Below are positions 1 through 6,052 of a DNA stretch of 7,731 nt, one piece after another; position 1 is the first letter of the stretch, and each line of letters opens with the position of its first letter. Made by a program: the position numbers and the translations under genes. Below the pieces are notes generated by a model, which saw only the letters and a program-made list of their open reading frames with translations, did no database searches and was not told the DNA's origin. This stretch comes from Candidatus Omnitrophota bacterium (lineage in GTDB: Bacteria; Omnitrophota; Koll11; Gygaellales; Profunditerraquicolaceae). The stretch covers positions 1 through 7,731 of the forward strand of contig JALOQI010000018.1 of assembly GCA_025453435.1 (NCBI GenBank), read 5' to 3'.

Positions 1-1035
1 GATACGCACGCCAAGCGTGGATTCGAGCATCTCTATCAGCCCGTCCTGGAATATGGTGCGGCCGGTTACCGCGAAGTTATCTATGCGGTCGATCTGGATC
101 TCTTTTGCCACAGCATCTCTGACAGTTTCGCTGAGGGCCTTTGCCTGGGCTGTTATTATCCGGCAGACCTCACGCTGTTTGACAGGCTTATAAACATTCT
201 CTTTTTTGATAAGGACCTCTTTATCCTCGGGGACCCTCAAATGATCTCCTATTATGCCGTACGATATCTTTATATCCTCAGCCAGGTCCCAGGGTATGTT
301 AAGGGACTCTGCCAGGCCCGTTGTCATGAAATCCCCGCCGGTCGCAAGTATTCGTATGTTTTTGAGGTATCCGTCTTTAAAAAACATGAGTTCCGTTACG
401 TCGCTTCCGATATCGCACAATACGCGCGCGCCTTTCTGGCCGGCATCCCCGAATACGATCGATTGAGTCGCAAGGCCCGAAAAAAACAAAGACTTCACGT
501 CAAATCCCGCCTGGTTTACGACGTGCGTCACTGTCTGGACCGAAGAAAGATTGGCGCACACAAGATAAAGATCCACTTCGAGCCTGTGGCTGTAAAGGCC
601 CAGGGGGTTTACTATATCCGCGTTAGAATCTATGGAATACCCGAAAGGTATAGCGTGCAAGATCTCCTCTTCCATGCTTGAACCCAGTATCCTTGCCTGC
701 TCGTTGACTTTGTGGATATCGGAGGCTGTGATGACCTTATTGCCCCTTTCGGCAAGAGGTATAACGGCTTTGCTGTGCCTGGTGAGGATATGCCTTCCCG
801 AAACATTCGTATGAATGGAGCGCACTGTTATGCCGGATGAAGCCTTGAGCTCTTTCATAAGCCGGGTAATTGCGTCTACGAGATCCACGGAATCGACTAT
901 AACCCCTTTTTTTATTCCCTTTGCCGGCACTGTGCCGAACGACATCCTGGTGATGTGTTTTTTTGCGACCTGCGCTACGACAGCCGCGATCTTCGAAGAA
1001 CCTATGTCAAGGCTGCAAATGTAATTTTCGAGCAT
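1..1035 (-). CDS. ftsA: Cell division protein FtsA, actin-like membrane anchor for FtsZ (3' end missing)
   Basis: FtsA tethers FtsZ filaments to the cytoplasmic membrane and recruits later divisome proteins. From the ATG at 1033-1035 the frame stays open for 345 codons to the window edge; the family is usually about 400-420 residues, so the C-terminal part, including the membrane-binding helix, is cut off. Visible parts are a phosphate-1 strand (LDIGSSKIAAVVA, residues 9-21), the FtsA-specific 1C domain (NVSGRHI at 77-83, then a stretch with ILHAIPFGY and NPLG to about residue 165), a phosphate-2 region (DIGSDVTE, 208-215), GGDFMTTGLAESL (233-245) and AEDIKISYG (252-260). The usual DIGGGTTD and the adenosine-loop TGGG are replaced by DIGSDVTE and TGRTIF (324-329), so nucleotide binding may be altered. 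It begins 7 nt after ftsQ, and the position next to ftsQ supports the assignment. MreB or DnaK relatives are excluded by the 1C domain. Confidence 0.93.
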   Translation of the reverse strand, partial: MLENYICSLDIGSSKIAAVVAQVAKKHITRMSFGTVPAKGIKKGVIVDSVDLVDAITRLMKELKASSGITVRSIHTNVSGRHILTRHSKAVIPLAERGNKVITASDIHKVNEQARILGSSMEEEILHAIPFGYSIDSNADIVNPLGLYSHRLEVDLYLVCANLSSVQTVTHVVNQAGFDVKSLFFSGLATQSIVFGDAGQKGARVLCDIGSDVTELMFFKDGYLKNIRILATGGDFMTTGLAESLNIPWDLAEDIKISYGIIGDHLRVPEDKEVLIKKENVYKPVKQREVCRIITAQAKALSETVRDAVAKEIQIDRIDNFAVTGRTIFQDGLIEMLESTLGVRI

Positions 1036-1042
1036 TAGACTA

Positions 1043-1822
1043 TCAGGCCTCCTTGCCTTTGAAACGGATTACCGGGTCCTTGAACCTGAGATCGATATAT
1101 TCGATGTTCGCAACGCCGTTGCCGACCTGCTTGAGCAGGCTTTCGAGTATCTGCATTGTGTTTTTAAGGTTATCCTGGCTGACTCGGACCTCGAGCTCCC
1201 CCGGGAAATACAGCGAAGCATTTCCCGCGTCCCGGATATGGACCTTCTGTATATTAAACCCCTGCAAAGCTTTGTTCCTGCCGGCCTGCTGTATTATGCG
1301 CACGGCCATTACCGCGCCGGGGTCATTGCAGCGGGTCCCGGGCCGGAATTGCGCAGACCTGGTTTCTATCCCCGTGATCAAAGGCACGCACTTGACATCC
1401 TGCGCCGACGGGCTTTCGAACAGCATCAGGTTCTCGTCCAGATATAATGCCGGCTGGGTGCTCAGGCAGGCAACGGGCTTGCGCTTCATCAGGTCCACGC
1501 ATATCTGGTTTGGCAGGAACCTGACCAGCCGCGCTGTCCTGTAAGCCGGATACATTGACTGGATGAACTGCGCATTTTTTTTCAGGTCCAGGCTGAATAT
1601 GTTCTTGCCTATGAGATACGTAAAATCTTTGTTGCGGTCATCCTTTATGTCGGAACCTTCGCGTATGAAGACGTTTTTTACTTTGAAAAAAGCCAGATGC
1701 TTGAAAGACTCCAGCGAATACCCGGCCAGCGCGATACATGCGATCGCAAGCATCGCCCACGGGATGACGCTCGGTGCCCGGCGGCTTCTCGGCCGTGCGT
1801 GTAAAGTCCTATTTTTTTTCAT
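1043..1822 (-). CDS. ftsQ: Cell division protein FtsQ (POTRA-domain divisome scaffold)
   Basis: FtsQ is a bitopic inner-membrane protein that joins the early cytoplasmic divisome to FtsB/FtsL and the septal synthase. The 259-residue product has a short, very basic cytoplasmic tail (residues 1-18, many Arg/Lys), one membrane segment (about 19-37, VIPWAMLAIACIALAGYSL), a POTRA-like domain beginning FKVKNVFI (46-53) and running to RKPVA (114-118), and a beta domain ending in the typical IEYIDLRFKDPVIRF (240-254). Length and topology fit the family, which is poorly conserved in sequence; the gene position between ddl and ftsA is strong support. The ATG overlaps the end of ddl by 14 nt. The only SD-like sequence upstream is weak, so translation probably depends on coupling to ddl. 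DivIB is the Gram-positive name for the same family. Confidence 0.92.
   Translation of the reverse strand: MKKNRTLHARPRSRRAPSVIPWAMLAIACIALAGYSLESFKHLAFFKVKNVFIREGSDIKDDRNKDFTYLIGKNIFSLDLKKNAQFIQSMYPAYRTARLVRFLPNQICVDLMKRKPVACLSTQPALYLDENLMLFESPSAQDVKCVPLITGIETRSAQFRPGTRCNDPGAVMAVRIIQQAGRNKALQGFNIQKVHIRDAGNASLYFPGELEVRVSQDNLKNTMQILESLLKQVGNGVANIEYIDLRFKDPVIRFKGKEA
1048..1054 (-). promoter_or_regulatory. Ribosome binding site of ftsA
   Basis: The minus strand reads AAGGAGG here, a full Shine-Dalgarno match lying inside the last codons of ftsQ. The spacer to the ftsA ATG at 1035 is 12 nt, longer than the usual 5-9. No other start codon in the ftsA frame lies between, so it supports the chosen start. 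It is the strongest SD match I found ahead of any gene in the window, which fits a need for independent or high FtsA initiation (inference). Confidence 0.7.
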
Positions 1823-2750
1823 AAGCGCTCGAAAGCATCCTTAAACAGAGCTGGCTGAAATCGATCCCGGCGCAGATGGCAGCTTTGGGCAAAAGGCTTT
1901 TTTCCGTAAGCCCGGGGATATTGTTCAGTTCCAATACAAAGGGTATTCCGCCGCTCAGGATCACGTCGACCCTTGTGCAGCCGGAACATCCTAATGCTTT
2001 GTGCGCGCAGACGCCGGCTTTCTGCACTGCTATAGCGTCCGATGCGTTTAATTTAGCCGGGACTTCGTAGGTCGTAAAACCGCTCTGATATTTTGCCTCA
2101 TAATCAAAGAATTTCCTGGTCGTAACGATCTCAACCACCGGAAGGGGCTCGCCGTCCAGAACGCCTACTGTCAGTTCCCTCCCCCCTACGAATTGCTGCA
2201 CGATCGCAGTGCCGTCGGTCTCGAATGCAACGGCCAAAGCCTGATCCAGCGCATCGGCAGAATCGATTATGGAAAGCCCGATGCTTGACCCCTGGCGCGA
2301 CGGCTTGACTACCCAAGGCAGAGGGAAATCTATCTCCGGGGAACCGCTGCATTCGAAGCGCTGCCTTTTAACGCTGATGTATTCGGGGATATCCAGGCCT
2401 GCTTTTTTAAAAAGGGCCAGCGACATCACCTTGTCCATCGCAAGGCTGGAGGCTTTTACGCCCGAACCCGTGTAAGGGATGCCTAAGTCTTGGAGTATCT
2501 GCTGTATCTGGCCGTCTTCACCGAATCTGCCGTGCAGGGCTATAAATGCGCAGTCTATCCCGGAACTCCTTAGCAATCTCTTGTTCTGCTCTATATCATC
2601 CGTAAAGATATCGATCTTTACGACATCGCAATCTTTGGATTTAAGGCTCTCATATACTGCGTTAGCTGACTTCAGGGATATGGGCCTCTCTGCGGACGGG
2701 CCGCCCATAAGCACGCCTATCCTGCCGAAATTCCCGGGTATTATCGCCAT
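1809..2750 (-). CDS. ddl: D-alanine--D-alanine ligase
   Basis: This cytoplasmic ATP-grasp enzyme joins two D-Ala to make the dipeptide that MurF adds to the precursor. From the ATG at 2748-2750 it has 313 residues, the usual DdlB size. Motifs in order: GVLMGGPSAERPISL (12-26, with the substrate-binding Glu21), HGRFGEDGQIQ (73-83), the ATP-binding stretch VVKPSRQGSSIGLS (147-160), the omega-loop EAKYQSG (218-224), CTRVDV (258-263) and the Mg-binding ELNNIPGLTEKSLLP (274-288). ELNN replaces the more common E(I/V/A)NT, but the Asn that matters for metal binding is kept. The frame is open further upstream to 2837, but that would reach about 97 nt into murB and add residues with no family counterpart. 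The chosen start overlaps the murB stop as ATGGCGATAA (10 nt), with no clear SD, so coupled initiation is likely. Confidence 0.95.
   Translation of the reverse strand: MAIIPGNFGRIGVLMGGPSAERPISLKSANAVYESLKSKDCDVVKIDIFTDDIEQNKRLLRSSGIDCAFIALHGRFGEDGQIQQILQDLGIPYTGSGVKASSLAMDKVMSLALFKKAGLDIPEYISVKRQRFECSGSPEIDFPLPWVVKPSRQGSSIGLSIIDSADALDQALAVAFETDGTAIVQQFVGGRELTVGVLDGEPLPVVEIVTTRKFFDYEAKYQSGFTTYEVPAKLNASDAIAVQKAGVCAHKALGCSGCTRVDVILSGGIPFVLELNNIPGLTEKSLLPKAAICAGIDFSQLCLRMLSSAYEKK
1812..1819 (-). other. A8 homopolymer across the ddl/ftsQ overlap
   Basis: Eight consecutive A residues in the mRNA lie inside the 14-nt overlap ATGAAAAAAAATAG. They encode the C-terminal Glu-Lys-Lys of Ddl and, in the other frame, the Lys-Lys-Asn after the FtsQ start. 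A transcript one A shorter would join Ddl in frame to FtsQ. Whether slippage happens cannot be seen from sequence. Confidence 0.6.
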
Positions 2751-3622
2751 ATCTTTATTTCGGGTTCGAGCACAATGCCGTATTTCTTTTTCACCTTCGA
2801 AGCTATCCTTTGCATCAAAGCCACCACGTCCCTGCACCGTGCATTGCCGTCATTGAGTATAAAATTAGCGTGTATCTGGCTCACGCTGGCATTCCCGCAT
2901 GCCGCGCCTTTAAAACCGCATGCGTCAATAAGCCTGCCCGCAGAATCTCCGGGAGGGTTTTTAAAACAACAGCCTGCGCTTCGCCAGCCGGCCCCCTGAG
3001 AAGCCTTTCGCGCCCGGGCATACCCCGTAATGTTTGTGCGTATTGTCCGGCGGTCTTTTTTTACCAGCATGAAACCTGCCTGCAGCACGATAAATCCGTA
3101 AAGGCCGGAACTGCGGTATCCAAAATGAGCAGCCTTGCGCTTTATGGTTTTAATTTTACCATTATAATCCATTACTTTGACAAATTCAACTAAATCCCCT
3201 ATACTTTTATCTTTTGTGCCTGCGTTGCCGGCTATCGCTCCGCCTACAGTGCCGGGGATCCCCGTCAGAAATTCAAGCCCTGAAAGCCCGGCCGCAGCGC
3301 AAAAAGCGGACAGCTTAGATAAAGCCGAACCTGCGCCTGCGCAGACATAATTATTTCTCATGCTTATTCCGCGAAAAGCCGCGGAGCTCAATCTTATGAC
3401 AACGCCTCTTACCCCTGCGTCGGATACAAGAAGATTGCTTCCCGCTCCGATCACAAATACGCGCTTATTATTTTTTTTGCTCCAGGCAATAAGCCGCGCA
3501 AGATCCGGATAGTTTCGCGGTTCGGCCCAGTATTGGCAGGGGCCGCCTATGCCGAAAGTCGTATGTTTCTTGAGAGGCTCCCGGGCCTTATATTTTACCG
3601 GCAAGCCAGCATGCAAGTTCAT
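2741..3622 (-). CDS. murB: UDP-N-acetylenolpyruvoylglucosamine reductase (MurB, type II-like)
   Basis: MurB is the cytoplasmic flavoenzyme that reduces UDP-GlcNAc-enolpyruvate with NADPH to give UDP-MurNAc. The 293-residue product has the FAD-binding pattern HTTFGIGG (20-27), VIGAGSNLLVSD (57-68), FLTGIPGTVGGAIAGNAG (118-135), the active-site Tyr-Arg (YRSSGLYG, 169-176), the catalytic loop SAGCCFKNP (215-223), ASVSQIHANFILN (245-257) and the C-terminal LEPEIKIW (285-292) with the proton-donor-side Glu. The short YRSSGLYG region and length fit type II enzymes. The usual catalytic Ser in GSxFKNP is Cys218. It starts 35 nt inside the end of murC, and a GAGGA motif 7 nt before the ATG supports this start. 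An AT-rich stretch around codons 139-164 contains promoter-like sequences on both strands. Confidence 0.95.
   Translation of the reverse strand: MNLHAGLPVKYKAREPLKKHTTFGIGGPCQYWAEPRNYPDLARLIAWSKKNNKRVFVIGAGSNLLVSDAGVRGVVIRLSSAAFRGISMRNNYVCAGAGSALSKLSAFCAAAGLSGLEFLTGIPGTVGGAIAGNAGTKDKSIGDLVEFVKVMDYNGKIKTIKRKAAHFGYRSSGLYGFIVLQAGFMLVKKDRRTIRTNITGYARARKASQGAGWRSAGCCFKNPPGDSAGRLIDACGFKGAACGNASVSQIHANFILNDGNARCRDVVALMQRIASKVKKKYGIVLEPEIKIWR
3161..3189 (-). promoter_or_regulatory. Candidate internal sigma70-type promoter reading toward ddl-ftsQ-ftsA
   Basis: On the coding strand within murB the sequence has TTGAAT, a 17-nt spacer and a perfect TATAAT, inside a locally AT-rich stretch. Transcription would start near 3154, about 400 nt before ddl. 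Internal promoters for ftsQAZ inside upstream genes are well known in Escherichia coli. This is only a sequence match; the -35 fits at four of six positions and chance within coding sequence is possible. Confidence 0.35.
3177..3205 (+). promoter_or_regulatory. Candidate antisense sigma70-type promoter inside murB
   Basis: The plus strand holds a perfect TTGACA (3177-3182), a 17-nt spacer and TATACT (3200-3205, five of six matches). It would transcribe antisense to the 5' part of murB and then murC. It overlaps the sense-strand candidate at 3161-3189. No gene lies on the plus strand, so any product would be an antisense RNA. The match may be a by-product of AT-rich codons. Confidence 0.3.
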
Positions 3623-4955
3623 CGCTTATCCTCGTAATGTCGCCCGCGCCCAGCGTAAGTATTATATCGCCCGGCGCCATCGAATCCCTCACGTAAGCGA
3701 ACAGTTCTTTCCTCGCTACGACCGTAACATCTTTATCCCCTGAAAGTTTTTTAATAGCAGCCGCGACGCCTGCCGAATCCACCCCGGGCAAGGGCTCTTC
3801 GCTTGCGGCATAAATATCGGTAAGTATTATCTTATCCGCCGAATTAAAAGACCCCGCGAAATCTTCGAGCAATAAAGCGGTCCTCGTATAGCGGTGCGGC
3901 TGAAAAACCACTACCAGCCTTTTGCAGGGAAGACTTCTGACAGCGGAAATAGTCGCTTTTATTTCTGTCGGATGATGGGCATAGTCGTCTATCACCGTAA
4001 AATTATCGCTCTGCCATTTCAGATCCATCCGGCGGCCTGCCCCTTTATACGTAGCAAGAGCTTTTTTAGTGATCTGCCTGTCTATCTTTAGTTCCTCGCT
4101 CAATGCGACTGCCGACAACGCATTGGACACATTGTGCGTGCCTGCCAGAGACAGTTCGAATCTGCCTATTTTTTCCCCTTTGAAAACGCACTCGAAAGAA
4201 GACCTCAAACCGTTGAGTTCTATATCCTGCGCGTATACGTCGTTGCATTTGCCGAGGCCGAACATCAGGCGCCTGCCGGAAAATCCCGCGCAAAGGCGCG
4301 CAAGATTGGCGTCGTCCCCGCACGCGATCAAACACCCGCGCGTGTCCGTGCGCCCCATAAACTCTTTGTATGCCGCGACTACCGCTTCGAATGTCTTATA
4401 ATGGTCCAGGTGCTCGCGGTCGATATTTGTGATTATCGAGTAAAAAGGCGAATAGTAAAGGAAAGACCCGTCTGATTCGTCGGCTTCTGCGACAAAATGA
4501 TCCCCTTTTCCGAGAGCGGCATTTGTATTTATATTTTTAAAATTACCTCCGATTGCCAGAGTCGGGGACAATCCTGCCTCAATAAGGATATGAGATACAA
4601 GCGAGGTGGTCGTGGTCTTGCCGTGGCTGCCTGCGACGCAAATAACCTTTTTATCCTGCATAAGCCCGGCCAGCGCCTGAGCGCGCTTATGTACCGGTAT
4701 GCCTGCGGCCCTTGCCGCGCGCATCTCGGGATTGTCTTCTTTTATTGCGGAGGAATAGACTATTACGTCTGCCCCTTGTATATTCGATGCCGCGTGGCCG
4801 ATAAAGATCCTGGCCCCCAGTTGGGCGAGCGACCGGGTTGAAGGACTTTCCTTTATGTCAGAGCCGCTTACCTTCTGTCCGCGCGATAAAAGCAATCCGG
4901 CAATACCCGACATTCCTATGCCGCCTATGCCGATAAAATGATAGTGCTTATTCAT
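3588..4955 (-). CDS. murC: UDP-N-acetylmuramate--L-alanine ligase
   Basis: MurC adds L-Ala to UDP-MurNAc with ATP, the first amino-acid step of precursor synthesis in the cytoplasm. The 455-residue product shows all three Mur ligase domains: the UDP-binding GIGGIGMSGIA (9-19) and SSAIKEDNPE (68-77), the ATP loop AGSHGKTTT (108-116), EADESDGSF (157-165), TNIDREHLDHY (176-186), the invariant HNVSN (274-278), GAGRRMD (305-311), DDYAHHPTEI (323-332) and FQPHRYTR (351-358). DDYAHHPTE and FQPHRYTR separate MurC (and Mpl) from MurD, E and F; the cluster position favours MurC. The ATG at 4953-4955 overlaps the murG stop as ATGAATAA (8 nt). A TTG ten codons upstream is in frame but would add residues before the conserved glycine loop. 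No clear SD precedes the ATG, so coupling to murG is likely. Unlike chlamydiae, murC is not fused to ddl here. Confidence 0.96.
   Translation of the reverse strand: MNKHYHFIGIGGIGMSGIAGLLLSRGQKVSGSDIKESPSTRSLAQLGARIFIGHAASNIQGADVIVYSSAIKEDNPEMRAARAAGIPVHKRAQALAGLMQDKKVICVAGSHGKTTTTSLVSHILIEAGLSPTLAIGGNFKNINTNAALGKGDHFVAEADESDGSFLYYSPFYSIITNIDREHLDHYKTFEAVVAAYKEFMGRTDTRGCLIACGDDANLARLCAGFSGRRLMFGLGKCNDVYAQDIELNGLRSSFECVFKGEKIGRFELSLAGTHNVSNALSAVALSEELKIDRQITKKALATYKGAGRRMDLKWQSDNFTVIDDYAHHPTEIKATISAVRSLPCKRLVVVFQPHRYTRTALLLEDFAGSFNSADKIILTDIYAASEEPLPGVDSAGVAAAIKKLSGDKDVTVVARKELFAYVRDSMAPGDIILTLGAGDITRISDELACWLAGKI
3629..3633 (-). promoter_or_regulatory. Ribosome binding site of murB
   Basis: The minus strand reads GAGGA with 7 nt between GAGG and the ATG at 3622. 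It lies inside the murC coding region and supports the murB start that gives a 35-nt overlap with murC. Confidence 0.65.
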
Positions 4956-6039
4956 AGCTGCAAAGCTTTTTAACCTCTTCTGCAAGGCTGGCCGTTTTGA
5001 TCGAACAGAATCGCTCGAAGCCTGATCTCATATTTTCCAGGGCCCGGGGGGTCCGCAAAAGCCCGTCCAGGGCCGTCAAAAGCGTTCCTTCTTCCAATCC
5101 GGAATCCTGGATGATCCTGGCGCATCCGGCTTCTTCCAGGACTTGCGCATTCGCTGTCTGATGCGCCTGAGCATAAGGATACGGGATCAATACCGCAGGC
5201 AGGCGGTATTTCACAAGCTCCGCTATTGTGGTAGCGCCTGCGCGGCATACAGCCAGGTCGGACGCGCTATAAGCATATTGCATATCATTCATAAATTCCA
5301 CAAGGCGGACTCCGGCGATATCCCTGCCGTATTCGCTCTCAAGTTCTTTTTTGTCGATCGTTCCGCACAGATGTATCACCTGAAGACTGTCTTGAAGCCC
5401 GAGTTTTTTAAAAGCTTGGGCAAACCCGAAATTTATCTTTCGGGACGACTGGCTGCCTCCCATTACAAGCAAAGTCTTAATACCCGGCTTTAGCTTGAAA
5501 TATTCGACAGCATGCGCCTTATCTATTACCGTCAGGTCCCTACGCACGGGATTACCCGTTAATACAAGTTTTGACCCGTTTTCTCCGAGGAACTGCGCGG
5601 TCTGCTCAAAAGAGATCGCGCATTTCTGGCATATGTGAATAAGCAGCCTGTTGGCTTTTCCCGGGATAACATTCTGCTCGTGTATTAGAACGGGTATTCG
5701 CATGAGCCAGGCGCATATCACGACCGGCACGCTTGCTATGCTCCCAAAGCCCACAACCGCATCGGGCTTAAATTCCGCAAGTATTGCCGCGCTTTGGAAA
5801 AAACTTTTAAAAAAAGCGGCGCATGCGCGGATATTCGAGAGGCTGACCTTGCGGGATATGGCGCGAACGCCGGTATTCCGGACAGGGTGGCCTTTGGAAA
5901 AAATATTTCGATCGAGCTTCGTTGACGGCACGACAAGCAAAGTCCCGCTGTCAGGATACGCCGATTTAACGCAGTCCAGAAAAGCCAGGGCCGGGAATAT
6001 ATGCCCGCCGCTTGAGCCTGCAGCCGCTAATATTTTCAT
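4948..6039 (-). CDS. murG: UDP-GlcNAc:lipid I N-acetylglucosaminyltransferase (MurG)
   Basis: MurG is a peripheral inner-membrane GT-B glycosyltransferase (family GT28) that adds GlcNAc to lipid I to make lipid II. The 363-residue product has the N-terminal loop GSSGGHIFPALA (8-19, with the conserved His13), the acceptor loop GFGSIASVP (97-105), HEQNVIPGKANRLL (120-133), TGNPVR (161-166), the second glycine loop GGSQSSRKIN (194-203), the UDP-GlcNAc site RAGATTIAEL (266-275), IPYPYAQAHQTANA (285-298) and a normal C-terminus. Several glycines common in MurG are absent: GGTGGH is GSSGGH, GTGGYVS is GFGSIAS and GGSQGAR is GGSQSSR. The core identity is still clear. The ATG at 6037-6039 lies 13 nt after ftsW with a weak GGTG 8 nt upstream. 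A GTG three codons earlier (6046-6048) is a possible alternative start. Confidence 0.95.
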   Translation of the reverse strand: MKILAAAGSSGGHIFPALAFLDCVKSAYPDSGTLLVVPSTKLDRNIFSKGHPVRNTGVRAISRKVSLSNIRACAAFFKSFFQSAAILAEFKPDAVVGFGSIASVPVVICAWLMRIPVLIHEQNVIPGKANRLLIHICQKCAISFEQTAQFLGENGSKLVLTGNPVRRDLTVIDKAHAVEYFKLKPGIKTLLVMGGSQSSRKINFGFAQAFKKLGLQDSLQVIHLCGTIDKKELESEYGRDIAGVRLVEFMNDMQYAYSASDLAVCRAGATTIAELVKYRLPAVLIPYPYAQAHQTANAQVLEEAGCARIIQDSGLEEGTLLTALDGLLRTPRALENMRSGFERFCSIKTASLAEEVKKLCSYE

Positions 6040-6052
6040 ATGCAGCACACCG

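Noticed and set aside
179..184. Plus-strand TTGACA inside ftsA
   Set aside because: No -10-like sequence lies at a 16-18 nt spacing; the nearby TATAAA is only six bases away.
241..681. A 146-codon plus-strand reading frame opposite ftsA
   Set aside because: It is fully antisense to ftsA, has no recognisable domain or SD, and is a shadow frame.
963..1544. A 193-codon plus-strand reading frame opposite the ftsA/ftsQ junction
   Set aside because: It runs antisense to two clearly recognised genes, its translation shows no recognisable motif, and it is explained by the codon pattern of the opposite strand.
2751..2837. A longer Ddl with 29 extra N-terminal residues
   Set aside because: The extra residues come from the murB coding region, have no counterpart in Ddl enzymes, and the ATG at 2750 gives the normal family length and a tight overlap.
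4956..4985. TTG start for MurC ten codons upstream
   Set aside because: It would place extra residues before the conserved N-terminal strand and extend the overlap with murG; the ATG at 4955 fits the family better.
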